From NCBI RefSeq assembly GCF_052324685.1, contig NC_135212.1:23846816-23910815 (forward strand): 64,000 nucleotides of DNA, read 5' to 3'. Source of the stretch: Brachyhypopomus gauderio. Its lineage: Eukaryota; Chordata; Actinopteri; Gymnotiformes; Hypopomidae. Each line of letters opens with the position of its first letter. The first letter of the stretch is position 1. The notes beneath the pieces were generated by a model. It saw only the letters and a list, made by a program, of their open reading frames with translations. It ran no database searches and was not told the origin of the DNA. The translations under genes were made by a program, and so were the position numbers. Positions 1-13,819 of this stretch are shown here, in pieces.

Positions 1-2639
1 TTGCATAAGACATGGACATGTCATGTTCACACACGTACCTTATTGCATGTACTGTGCAGGGAATACATTTATTTTTCTCAACACCTACATCTCTCCCCTG
101 ACTTTATTCTACAGAGGCACCCACACAAACAAGGAGGTCACCAGAGACTTGGGAGATGGTCTTTTGACCCTCTCTGGGGATGGTGTGGTCTCACGTGCAA
201 CGCAACCCTAACACCACCGAATAAAGAAAAATAAAACTGCCTATTCACATGTACACAGAGATTGCACTGCAGTTTCTTTCAAAGAGTGAATACACTGAAA
301 GCTGAAATTCATCAGGAAAATAAATTCCTCAATGATCTTTTTTGTACTTCTTTTGTGTGGAGTCCAATGTTTGAAACAAACAAACTGCTTCCTTGCCATA
401 TACCTCTGCCTCCCTGGCACCAGTCTAGAAGACTAGGAGTGAGTGGAATACAACCAGATGATTGCTGGCAGCCCAGCCAGAAAGCACTGGAACAGTGCCT
501 ACTGCACTTCTACAAACACGCCTCCCAGGAGCTAGGGGACTGCTGCTGGTTAATGCACACTTTAGCAGAACGTATAGAAAGCAAGCTGGCACATCTGATA
601 TGGCTAAAGGAGTAATGACGGCAGTGATGTACATCTTTTCAAATGCTTTAAGATGCATCGAAATGGATGAGGGAAAGGAGAGAGAGAAAAAGGCAAACCC
701 AATGTCATTATCATAGTTATCACAGAGCTGACAAAGGCACCCCCCCCCCCCCACCAAACCATACACGCTCACACACATTCACAAAAGCTCAATCTTTCAT
801 TTGCTGCTTAATTCAACATGGCAATCAGTTTCCCAAGCAAACCAGGGACTTTTTGTGAGTAGAGCAAGATGGAAAGATGGTGTCTGTGATGGACCAAACT
901 TCATCACTTGCGCTGTTGAGGTCTTGTGAAATGACAGTTGGGGCTGGCGTACTCTCAGTACTGCAGTATGTGTGTGTGACTTCATCTGTTCATGTAAAGG
1001 GAGCTGGAAAAAGACTTCAGAGGCTGTTCAGTGCACCAGGCTGTCAGAGCAGAAGCACGGCTCCATGAGGGTGCTTTTCCCTCTTTCTGCATATAAGAAC
1101 CACAGTGAACCAAAATCAGCCATATACAGTCAAACCTCGCAGGTGTTTCCTTACAAGCATTACAAATATTTTTGGTCCCTCCTGTCTGTACAAATTTTAC
1201 AAAGAAGCAAATTCAGATTAGTACTCCAAGATGTTAAATTCATACTCTATGGGCTCCATATGAAGATCTTATCTGACACTACTATAAGTGGTGAAAATGA
1301 CTGGGAAGCAGATCTGACTCCAGCAGGAGCGTCTCCACCCCGAAGCAGTTCAGCCACGCTCCAGTGATCAGCCAGCAAGGCTGAAAAGATGCAGAGTGCA
1401 GATAAACTTGAAGGCGAACTGCCTAAGACAAACCCAAGAACATACTGCTGACTTCTCTATTAGCATAGATTATCAGGCACTACTGCAGATAATATTAAAT
1501 GCGGAACAGTCTGAGGGATTCGTGCTTAGAGTAGCACAGCACTCACAAAATGGCATGTAGTCTTGGCTCTTGGGTATGTTATAGTGATTAATCCTGTGCA
1601 TTTTTTGCGCGTTTTCCCATGCTCACCATGCAATGAAGCGGCTACAATATGAGAAAGTGGAAATCACAAAGTGAAAGTTAATTGCCCCATCACTCCCTGA
1701 CCCATGGGTTTGTTTTTGTAGTACTATATGAAAGCACACAAGTGTGTTTTTTTCATTTGTGACTGCATGGCAGGATTCTTCCATTTGCTCACCCTGCCCA
1801 AGCAAACGTGACCGAGACAGTGACGCTTTTCTTGGGCCTCTCTTCCCTGGGCAGCTGCGTGTAATGAGATTTCGCCTCGGTGTGAACAGCGTTGATGGAA
1901 GAAGGGCCAGCGTAACACACCGTGCTTTCATTTGTAATCGAAAAAACAAGCACAATGAGATATATGCCTTATTTTACATAAAAGAAACGATTTGTCATAG
2001 CAAAGTTAGATCATATCACTGCATCTAAATATAGCCTCCATCCTAGAGAAAGGCATTGCACTGCAGTGGAGGACAGGGATAGCTGGGCGGGGCGGTTGGG
2101 GGAATCTTCGAAGAAGCTGAAATGTCCCTTGAGAAGCATGCAGAACGAGCTTTGGCTAGAAGAGGAGGAGACATGCTTGCTGTCTGCTGGTGAGGAGGAT
2201 CCCCAGTAGCCAGCGGTACTGCTGCTCACTGGCCTCTTCTGCTCCTCATGCATATTTCATAATCAGTAGGCAAGTGCTGAGCAGACAGATGATACCAAGC
2301 AAAAAAAGAAAAAAAGGAGGAAATAAATAAGACCAGCCATGAGACCCCCCGGAAATGGAGGGATTTCATCACAGCCAGCTATTGGTAATTAGGCAAAACT
2401 AGCTTCCAGCAGGACTACACAGGCTTCAGTAATCCTATTTAAGCTAACTGCACAGTTGTTAAGATGAAGGGGTCCAAACTAGGCATTACACGCACAATCC
2501 ACTGCTACGAAAATTAGCTGTTTATACTACATTCTAGTGTGTCACGGGTAACTTTTAGGTGCAGGTGAAGCTCAGTGCTTTTATTCTAACTTGGCTGAAA
2601 CCATAAGATGGTTCTTTACATTACCATTTAAAAACAGAA

Positions 2640-2770
2640 GAACTACATTTATATTTTTTGCATTGGGCTTATCCAGATTCAAACAGTGTGTGCTCACTGG
2701 GGAATCGAATCCCTGATTGTGGTCTTGCTACCATGACCTTGCACTACCTGTTCTACCAAGTGAGCAGCAC
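2640..2770 (-). repeat. tRNA-derived SINE copy
   Basis: Read on the minus strand, it starts with a tRNA-like head. An A-box-like TGGTAGAACAGGTAGTG lies near 2745-2760 and a B-box-like GGGATTCGATTCCC near 2699-2712. The head is followed by a short tail, TGGATAAGCCCAATGC then ATAAATGTAG, which resembles the TGGATAAGNGCGTCTGC...ATAAATGTAA tail common in fish tRNA-derived SINEs. The arms GTGCTCACT and AGTGAGCAC can pair like an extended acceptor stem. The tail and lack of clean cloverleaf spacing make a functional tRNA unlikely. Confidence 0.7.
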
Positions 2771-3286
2771 AAACACAAATCTAATCTACTGGAAATGCAA
2801 GACTTTAGTGCCTTTAGTATTTATTTAGCAATATATAAAAGAACACAGCTTTAATTGCTTTCCTCTTAGAGAAGCTTGTTGTGGGTCAGCCACTGCTGTT
2901 GAACTGCAAATGAAGAACTGTACAGTTAAGTCAGGTAATGAGGCAGGAGTGGAAGGCAGATGTTCATTGTCTGTGGCAAGAGGACAGAGCTGGTCTGGGG
3001 CCAGTAGGACTTCTGCTGGTGGCACGGGAGCTGCTCTCTGCCAGACCCGTGTTCCAAAACCCACAAGGAGTCTCAGGAGCAGCTCAAATGTGAAAGATAA
3101 ATGAGGAGGAGACAGGGTAAGGTGTTTAATTAAAAATCACATTCTCCTGATGGGACAAAAGTGGTGTTTTTAGAATGGTGTGCATTATGAAATGTTAATG
3201 GCAGTGGACTTAACTGTTCATGCATGGAGAAAAACAGGACAGTGTGAAGCAAAACATGCAGATAAACCACATTCTGCAGCACGCGT

Positions 3287-3355
<69 letters not shown>
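3287..3355. repeat. CA/TG microsatellite
   Basis: About 33 uninterrupted CA dinucleotides in the HYDIN intron. Likely length-polymorphic. No gene is attached. Confidence 0.98.
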
Positions 3356-3357
<2 letters not shown>

Positions 3358-4573
3358 TTGTACTAGGTTAGACTCATTATTAAAGATGATCTTAACCATC
3401 AACAGAGCTTTGCATTTACAGCTCATGCTAAAATATACTGGGGTAAATGTAAATATTATCAACGTCATCCCATTCAGAGAAGTGCCAATTATAAATGTCA
3501 GACTCAACAAATGACCAGTGTCCCTGAAATGCCAACATCACTAAGAATTAAAACATCAAAAGGTAGACAACCCTTTAAAACCCACTTGTAAATGTTATAC
3601 TGATAAGTGGTATACACATGTCAAAAAAGAGGCAGGTGTCACTAGGGCAGATAGCACCATTTGGTAGTGTTACTCAGCATGCATGAGATAATAACATCCA
3701 GTTTAGGCTCATAACCTGATAATCAGATACGATACTGAAAGCATCGTGCACTGGTCCTCACGTAGTGCAGGAGCAAAGATGAACAGCTTTCATATAAAAT
3801 GCAGCATAAATGACAACTGCTGTGTTACCACATTCGCCGCAGGGCTAGAACAGAGAGGAACTGCTACAGTAACTCCAAGTAATTCCATTTTGCTTATCAT
3901 ACGCAGACACATCCATCTAGTTCCGCCTCGTTTGATGGGAGTGATTATTCTTACCATATAATTATACTATTATGTTTGTAAATGACTTTTAGTACAATTT
4001 ATTGTTGAAATGTTCAAGCAAGCATGGATTAGGAAACTTCAAATCTGATTGAAAATATATTGGAAGAGCGCACAACAAAAACTTTAGTGTCAAATTAACA
4101 CTATACCATGGACATATATGGACATTGTGCTAACATTAAAGTTTTTGCTTAACAATAAATACTTTTATAGCATGGTATGGATGACATTTGTGATTGGCTG
4201 GTAGATGCTCATTAAAACCATATAATGCTCAGTTCCAGGCTGACTTAAATGACCATTCTAAATTCTATTTCCACAAGCTGAACAGAAGCTATCAATATAC
4301 TGTTAAAACTATTAAACAGACCATTGACAGCAACCTTAAATCAAACTTTGTCTGGTTTTATCCAAGCTATGCTGTGGATGACACTGTAGCTTAACCATTT
4401 TATACCTAAATTCAAAACAGCTGTAATATCATTGTAATATAATTTTCCTCATACATGAATAGATTTGTAAATACTGCACTTGCATGAGTGGAGCTGCATT
4501 AATTAGAACGTATTAACTGCAAGTATTATGAATTAATTGCAAGGGATTTAAAGAATATGTATAAATACTGTAC

Positions 4574-7500
4574 CGGTGTTGTAGTGGAGTAGCAGTAACT
4601 GGCTGTGGTTTCCTGTCGTTCTGGGTAAGAACTCAATAGTAATCTGCATGGACTCTCCAACACCAAGAGTGCCTACTGAAGGCTCTACAGAGAATGGGCT
4701 AGAGAGAACACAACATAGGTGCCAAGTACTTAAACACACATGCAAACCTCACCATGGCATTCCACTTTGCTGCATGAAACGGTTGATGCAGCCTCTCGTT
4801 AAGTCAACTCCCCTTGGCTCATTGACCGGTCTCTTACCTCTGTGTGCTGAGCTGAAATATGGCTTGGCCATGCCCAATGTTACGCACAAGGAGGGTGTTC
4901 TGCACTGAGCACTTGACCGGACACGGAGGGAAGTGCACCTGGTCTGGGAAGTCCAGGATGGCATATGCCCCGATCGCCTTGATAGGTACTTCGAATTTCT
5001 CCCTCTCGGTCACACAGACCAGCCTGTGGATATAGTCCTACAGAACAGACCAGAGGCGCTCAGAACCACGCAGGACTGGTACATGACAGGCCGAATCAGT
5101 CTGTTGTATGGGATCACACTGAATGGCCACTCTGCATAAGTCAGAGTAACATTTATGTGTTTACGTGAGAAAGAAAATATAAGGTGCAGGTAATCTTAAA
5201 CTGTTTGAATCCATCAAGTAACAATGTACTGCCATTATCATCAAGCTGACTGTCTGATTATGACTGCTAAAGTCTAGTCATTCCATTTGCACTGAATATA
5301 TTGCACACCTACCGCATCAAATGTACACATTATTATTACATTATTTAATAATTTATTTAAATATATACAGTGCTGCTTGAAAGTTTGTGAATCTTCCAAA
5401 TATGGTCATTATTTTCTAAAAAAAGTGTATAATAATCTTATTAAATGAACATCCAAATCTCAATCTTGTAAAGTAGATCTTCCAAATAAGAGAGACAGAA
5501 AAAATATGTACATTTTCATTATATATAAACACAAACAAGTGTCTCATCTGCTTTTTGGCATTTTTGCCCACTCTTCCTTGCAGAACTGTTCCAGTTGAGA
5601 GAGGCTGCAGGGACATCTGCCACTTCACAACTTGCCACAGCATTTCTATGGCATTGAGGTCTGGACATTGACTGGGCCAATGCAAATGTTTCTCTAAAGC
5701 CATTCCTTACTACCTTTGCCGAGATTTGGGTCATTGAATAATCCATTTCCATCCCAGCTTCAACTCCCTGACTGATGGCAGGAGATTCTAGTCAAGAATT
5801 TGTTGAAAGGTCTGGAAATTGGTGATTCCCTGGATAATATGGAGTAGTCCTGGACCAGAGGCAGAAAAGCAGGCCCATACTTTTTCCACCAAAACGCTTC
5901 GCTGTTGCGATGAGATTCTTTTCTCCAAACATGGTGCATGTGATTGTGATATTGAAATCATTCAATTGTGCACGCATCTGTCTTGAGAATGGACTTCCAA
6001 AAAGCTTCTGGTTTGTCCAAATACACTCTGGCAAAGTTTGTTCTTTCTTGAGAGTAGAGGCTTCCTTATAGCAACTCCCCTATGAATGCCATGTCTATTG
6101 ATTTTATGCCTGATTGTAGATGCATGTATGTTTATTCCAGATGCTGCCAGAGAGGTCTGCAACTCTCTCGATGTGATGTATGGGTTGGCCTTTACCTGAA
6201 TGATTATTTTTCTGGTGCTTCTTGGGGTAAGGCCTTCCATGTCTGGGCAGGGTTTCTGTTATTCTCCAGTTGTAAATGATTTGTCTTACAGTGGATGGAT
6301 GGAGCTGGAATATTTTGGAGATGGTTTTGTAGCTTTCCCCAAGAGTGATGGTCTGTCACTATCTTCTGCCTGATGTCCTCAGATGTCTCCTTACCTCTCA
6401 GCATAGTTGATCTGTGTGCTTTAAGCCTTGGCACGACAGTGGTTTGGTTGGGTTCCTCTCAGTGTGGCTCAAATCTTTTAACATTTGATTGGTCTGCATA
6501 ATTGATTACTTGAGCACTCACATATGTTTCACCTGAGTCTAGTTAACTTTACCAATGTAGCTGTGGTTCATCTACTTTTGCACATGTTCTGATTTCATGT
6601 TTCATGGAATGTTTCAATTGATAAACAACAGAAAAATCTAAACTACTCAAGAAGTTTGCAAACATTCAAGCTACACCATATCTCTAAAATGTCTTATAGA
6701 GTTACAATTGTTGCTTTCCCTGTGTCACAAGTGGCTAGGTTTTCAATCGCCTCAAGCGATTGAAGGGTGAGAAAAGAGAGCGAGTCTGGTTTCCTTCCTG
6801 TTGAAAAAGTAAGCAGTGTTGACTTTCTTACTGATTGGATTGCAGCATTAAGTGCTGCAGGGACTCGCTTTGGAGTGGCACCATGCTACGATCAGTATTA
6901 ATGTACCACCACAGAAAAGCAGATTAGCAGACTGTACAGTGGACAGCAGAATAGTGGCTAATGGGGAAGAGAGTGTGCGTGGGTGGGGACAGGGGGTCTC
7001 GCAGGCCCAATACACCGAGGTATGCCTACCAAGTTCCTTGGCGATGCATTAAGCTGTAATGCAAGAATTGACATTGATGTCTTACAGCTGCAAGCCACAG
7101 TCACTTAGACTGGAACAGAACAGCGTCTGAAGTTCATTCTGTGTCAAGTGTTATGAATTATAGCTCATTTTCCATCAATTCTCAAGGGATCTACTTGCTA
7201 CCTGGCACTGCCAAGGGTGTCTAACCCAGCTGGTGTAATTTAACTGAAGAATGGACTGCTTGGTTGCAGCACATACATAAAAGGCAGTGGTGAATCCTGT
7301 TTCATTTGTGCAGTAGTTTTACTTGCTTGAAGGAAATGACTGAATTATATTGTAAACAGATTTTCTAGACTTTTATTTTGCAGTGCATTGTCACAGTCAT
7401 AAAAAACACACCTTCTTTTCGTGTGGGGTGAAGAAGACGGTGAATGTGGAGGTCATGCCTGGGGCCACTTTGCAGCCAATGTCTACTGGACTGACCACTT

Positions 7501-10500
7501 TGAAATACAACGAGTCTTCCTCAAGCACCTTTACATGGCGAGGAATCTGCAGAGAGGCAAAAGAGCACATTAAGCTAAGATGCATATAAATACCCATTGG
7601 CAAACATTATAGGCATGTTGATTTGGTTTCTGCTAATAGTACGTAATGAAACTGGCACTGTAAACTCTAAGACATACTGCAAAATAAACCTTCAATCTGT
7701 GCAGTTCTGACTTATTAACAGTGATGTAATGCACAATTCTGGGGCGTCACCATGAGACGCAAGGTGGAGGTCTTTTTAACAATAAATACATACATAAAAT
7801 GTTTATTCCCTCTTGGGAAGTCCCCTTAAGACCCCTTGTAGTGTGTGCCCTGTGTGCCTCTTACATCAGCATTAAAAATAATAACTCATGATGTGACATA
7901 GGCCATGACTCACCAAAGTTACCGAAGGGCTATACAGTTGCATTATCCCAGTGTAATCTGAATTCAGAAAGTGAAGAATGAAAAGCTGCTAATTTTAAGC
8001 ATCTCATCTACTGGGTCCTGAGTGCCTCAAAGTCCATTAAACAGAGGATTTACTCCATGGTCAGGGACTCCTTGTTATCATACATTTTTTAAGATGAAAA
8101 GTCCCTCAGAAAATATTTACTGTGTAAAGAAGGTATCATTCAGTAGTACATAAATATAGAGGTTCTGGGACTGAGGTTATTTTAAAATGAAAGTCCCTCA
8201 TAATGTCATCTTTTTGATGTATCTATACATTACACTAAATATGTATGTCTAAAATGTCTTAAAGATTTACAACCGCTGCTTTTCTGCAGCTTCACCAGTG
8301 GCTTGGATTTCAATCGCCTCATGCATATGAAGAGTGAGAAAAGAGAGGGAGTCCATTTTCCTTCTTGTTTCCTTGCTATTGGAACATTTGCACATATTAG
8401 CTGCAAATGCATCTTAGTATTTCAGAAGCTCTCTCTCCCATAGTGATTGGGATTCTGAAATATTAAGATGTATTTGCAGTTAATATGTGCATATGCTCCA
8501 ATAGCAAAGCAGTGTGAACCGCAGTTTTGAAGCCTCAGCCATGATTGGCTCGGTTCCAAGATGCGGAGAGGACAGAACAGTTTTAATGAAGACACACTGC
8601 ACAATTCGGCTCTGTAATATCAGTGACTGATAATGCAAGTCTTAGCATTTGTCTTCTAGTTGTAGCTGCTGTGTTAATGAATCATGCAGTATGTATTTTG
8701 TCTCTTGTCTTCCTACATGAGGATCTTTTACTTTTCTAGTTAGCATAAAGACACACAACCACGATATGTTATTCATGTTGCTCTCTCATCTCTACACTTT
8801 TATAATTAAAAGGCATAATTTTATATTCTAAAATTGTGACGGGCAGGGTGAGCGAAAATAAATGGAAGCGATCACGCCAAGTCTCAGGGAAATAGGATGG
8901 TTTAATATGTAAAGTGCGCAAACCAAAACCCGTGAACTGATCCGAATTAAGGATATAATAACCAGCAGTCAACTGGTACAAAGACAAGACATATATAGAC
9001 GAACAAACGACCCTCAGGTGAGACGGATCGCGGGCTCCGCCCACCTGAGGGACGAACACAACGCCACACCCACAGGACAAGCTGCTGCTGTAGACGGGGG
9101 CGACCAGTAGGGGGCCGCCGTACCGTGACAAAAATGGTGTATATTTTTGATATTTTGAAACAAATGCACAAATACTGTTGTCCATCTATATTAAAGATAT
9201 GTCAATTTATATTAAAGTAATATAAAGCCTTATCTCCACACTTTAAAATAGCAATATAAAGCTTACCTGCATATTTAAAATGTGATACCTAGTTTAATTG
9301 TATCATTGTTTGGGAAGTAGCATGTGTATAAAACTGCAAGCTAGTTTAATCAAATCAAATCAAATATATTTGTATAGCGCTTTTCACAACACATGTTGTC
9401 ACAAAGCGCTTTACAGGATTTACAAGGTTAACAATACTATGGGTCCAAATCCCTAATGAGTTTAGAATATGTTTGTATGAAACTGCAAGTTAGTTTAGAA
9501 TATAAAACCAAAGCATGACTACAAAGTCTTCAATTTCTGCTTGAGCTGGCAAATACCAAGAAGTCACTCTTTTACCAGTCTCATATAGAACTAGACCTAC
9601 ATGTTGATTAGGTGTGTTACATAAACTACTGTAATCACAAATGAGTCATATAGGCTAAATCAAAACTATTCCAATCTTCTAGTGTACACCATTTTATATT
9701 CTCTGTGACTTTGTGGCTTTCAATAGAATAATGCAGAAAGAAATATTGAGTAGTGAAGGTCCTTGCAATTCAAATGACAAATCTAATGATTATTTATTCA
9801 CGTTGAAGTATTTTCGATAGGAGATCCAATTAGTGTTTGCTGTACCACAAACAGAGGTGTAATTAATGTGTAAAAGGCTGTATACCATTATGTCCTCCTC
9901 ATAAAAGGTCATCATCTCTCTCACATACACACACACATGCTTACACACTTACAAATACCCCAAATGTACAGTATGCTGGAGACATTTGCAGCTATAAAAA
10001 GTAGTGGCATTTGCAATAAAAAATAAATTTAATTTATATATAAAATACATTTACATGAATTTGGCTAATAGCTTCCTCAGAATAAAAATTAACTTAACTT
10101 TAAAATAAACACTTAAGTGTTAATACAGTAATCTGATAGCGGTTACTATGAATCCTTTTTCTATACATCTGAAAAACTTGGTGTACTCCTAACAGCCTAG
10201 TAAAAAAAGACCATTGCTCATAATTTCCTTGTAAACCCTTAAATACAACTGCCTTCTGTCACTTTCAGCTTTTGGACACTGTGCTATGAACTACAACTCC
10301 CAGAATTTCCACCACCACCTCTGCTTCAGTCAGTTTTTGCAAAGTATTGCTGCTGATTTTTCTAAGTGTACTGAGCAGGGTTTTTCCCCATCATTGTTTT
10401 GCCCATTGTTACATACCCTTTTTGCTCTTTTGCCTGTTCCTTTGATTTTGTCTGTTTAGTGTCTCTGGTTTTGACATTGAACTGTTTTCGTTATGCCCTC

Positions 10501-13500
10501 CTGGTAATAACCATTCTCCCATTGTTCTCTGGTTCTGACCATTATTGAGTATTGTGTATGATTTTGGATCTTCCTACTGAATTAGATAAAACGCCTCCAA
10601 CTTACCACCAGCGTCTAATCTGTCTGGGAACATTTTCACAATCAGAGCACTTGTGCTCAGTCTGCTCTTCTTCATTTGCTCCATGCTGAGCATCAGTCTC
10701 ATGGTGGGAGCTGTACCTTTTGGCTGAAGACATTTTAAACTGCAGCCACTGAAAAGTTTGAAAATAGCTGAACAGCTGGGGTTTTCACAGTAATAACTGG
10801 AGGGAGTGTAACCTTTTTCTAGCCTTCCGGTGTTCTAGTGGGCTACATAAAGTGTGCACTTGGCTGGTTCCACTTTGTAAAAAACCAAGTAGGCCACTCA
10901 CATAAGATGATGACAGAACTTCTGGGAGCATTTTGTTGTGACACTGTAAGAATATCCTACAAGAAAAATATCTTTCTCTGTTTAAGAACTGTGGCAACTA
11001 TGATGTACAGGTATGTTGCTCTGTCTTTGTTTTAGCATATGCAGTAGACATCTGTCATCCTGTTTTTGTCTCCAGACTGTGTTCTTGCCAACTCTGCAAA
11101 ATTGATTCCATATTTGTTCTTGGACATCATGCAACAGCGGACTTTCTTACAGTTTTATTGTTATAACTAAACTAAATAAGGATCTTCACATACAAATAAT
11201 GTTTTGTTTAGGTTATATCTAAACAGACTCATCGGAATTCTGCGTTTAGCGTATGTATGAAGTGTGAATTGGAAATTTTAATTAAATTAATAAAATGTAA
11301 TCTCAATTCAGAAACTAAAGAATGAAAAGCTATAATTTTTCTTAATGCAATTAATCAAGTAGGTGCAGATTGCCTCATAATTCTGTAATCCAATAACTCC
11401 ATAGTAATTTTGTATTTTAGTGTTTGGTATTTTGTTATTATGTCAAATGTGCATTATGTGCAGGTTCTTCACATGCAGAATAAGCACAAGCATAGACTAT
11501 AAGGAAATTCTGATTCTCTGCAGTTTGATTCAGTGTGGTTTACAAGATTAGACTGAACCAGGTAACCGAACATGACTCCAAGGCTGTCATTATTTCCCTA
11601 CTTAACCAGTTATAATCCATATGCTCAAACACACCTGATATGTATAAACAAGAGTTGAGGTCTTTATCAAAGTTACCGTGTCAATATTGCGCAACACCAG
11701 AGGCACCTCGTAGGTCTTGAAGGGTATGTAGTTCTGGAACACGATCTCTGAAGGGTAAGGCTGGAATAAAGGCTGGTCCACATCCACAGCAGAAAACTAG
11801 ACACAAAGCAACAATACCCCTCAGCAATTGGAAAGGGGACAATAAAGACAAGTTTATCTCCCCCTCATCTTTTTGTTTATGTCCAGAAAAACAATGTATA
11901 TCATGTCAAACAGTACGATGCTGTCCAAGTTTCTGAAGACATAAAAACAAAAGATTTGGAGTGGTTAGAAATGTTGTGAGGTGGTTTGGTGAGGTAGAGT
12001 GGTGAAAGTATATGAGGAAAAAAAGGAGCAGATGCAAAGAAATAAATATAAAAAATAGAGAGTTAAAGAACAGATGTAATGCACCCAGAGAATATAATAA
12101 GAAAAATGTATATTGCACCCGTGGACTCTTAGATGAAGTGTTTTCTTGAAAAATTACTTGAATGACATCCATTTTATTTCCCATTCAAAAAGTACCAGTA
12201 TAGGAAAGATGAGGGGATTCAACATACTGGCCTACATTCTAGATATGCTAACTTCGTGTACAAAGATATAAGGTTATAAAGTAATGAAAAGAGTATTGAT
12301 ATGCATGCTAATGGGTTAAATAATGAATTTAAATATCTGAAGAATTAAATAAATGTTGCATCCTTGTACAATGGGTTGTGTAAATGCCCCTGCAAAGGGC
12401 TTGGTAGGCCTCTGTGCGAGGTGCATCATTTCTCTACTAGGCAGCAGATGGTACTGGAAATCAACCTTATCTCACAGGTGCTGGGTTATATAAGAATGAA
12501 GCAGTCTTTTTTGTCAATAAAAAAAAGAGGCAGAAAGAAGATTCTCATTTGAATAACGTACCAAACTCTATGTAATGGGGGGAAAACTTCAAAGTCAATA
12601 TGCAAAAAAGGTGAGGTGATTATAAAATCACCATTGAAAAATTTATAAAAATTGAATTTCCCTGAGACACCTTGGACATTCTCTCGAGGGTACCATACCT
12701 GTTTGCCAGCATTGACCTGCGGCTATTCTCTTCAACTAATTATTGCGTCTTTATTTGTATTGGGATTTTCTAACTACAATGCTGGACTGGGGAATTCTCT
12801 AATTTTGGCTTATTGTGGGATTTAGGAACCAAAGTAAAAAAAAAAAACATGAAATCACAATAACTTTTCACATGCTTCATGAGCCTTGACAAAAACACTG
12901 AAGTCAACAAAGATATGTAACAAATAAACCAATGCATATAATAACTAGGCAGGATAATCTAGGCAGGATTTACTGGTGTTTTACCTTTTGATGTGTGGTC
13001 ACACTCATATCTAAGAGTTGCAGAATACGAGGTGGGTGCATTTCATATGTGTTAGCTAATCTTTCCTCTGTAGTCTGAGACATCTCAAGTGCATAGGCAG
13101 ATGGAGTCCTCTATAAGAAGATAAACCATAATAAGTCATTTCATGAACAGTATGAATACAGTCCTTCTTGCAATGTAATAAGAAAACCACATACATATAT
13201 CAGTGCAAATATTAGTAATGTGGAAGTGCATGTACTGTTAAGTCAATAATACCTATTTTTCTTATGTTTCTATTCCCATTGATAGTCTAGGAATATATAT
13301 ACTGTATATGCGTCAGTATATACATGGACGATTTTTGCACTATTTACAATTTGTAAGAGTGCAAATTGTAGTCAGTAAGTCTGATTAATATTTACTAGTC
13401 AGAGGAAACAGGAATCATTCCTGAATCACAGTCTGAATCATGTGTAGTTTTTAAAGAGTATGCTATTGGGGCAGACAAACCGTGTTACAGCAAATACAAA

Positions 13501-13731
13501 TGATTACTGAATAACAATCTTGCTCTTGAGCCTCCGCCTTTAGGGCATTTTTGTAGCAATAAAACATTTTCCATCAGTGTACTGCAAATTACTTTCTTTA
13601 CTTTGTAGTCAGGAGGGAAAATGATTTAAGCTTCAAATGTAAATTAATAGTGAAAGAGGAATGCTGTTATTATTATTATTTTTTTATAATTGACAGTTAT
13701 ATGCATGTCCTTAACATTTACACCTATATAA

Positions 13732-13819
<88 letters not shown>

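Larger units (their letters stand above)
1..4573. other. HYDIN intron sequence with repeats, no exon recognised
   Basis: The sixth coding exon of minus-strand HYDIN ends at 4574 with a GTAC donor, so this stretch should be the start of the following intron. I looked for the next HYDIN segment, which should follow a Tyr-Asn-Thr-Gly sequence, and found none on the minus strand. The longest open frames here have no recognisable family features. A SINE (2640-2770) and a CA array (3287-3355) lie inside. A small unrelated gene cannot be excluded. Confidence 0.6.

Noticed and set aside
2689-2770. Possible tRNA gene on the minus strand
   Set aside because: Promoter boxes are tRNA-like, but the SINE tail follows and the cloverleaf is imperfect.
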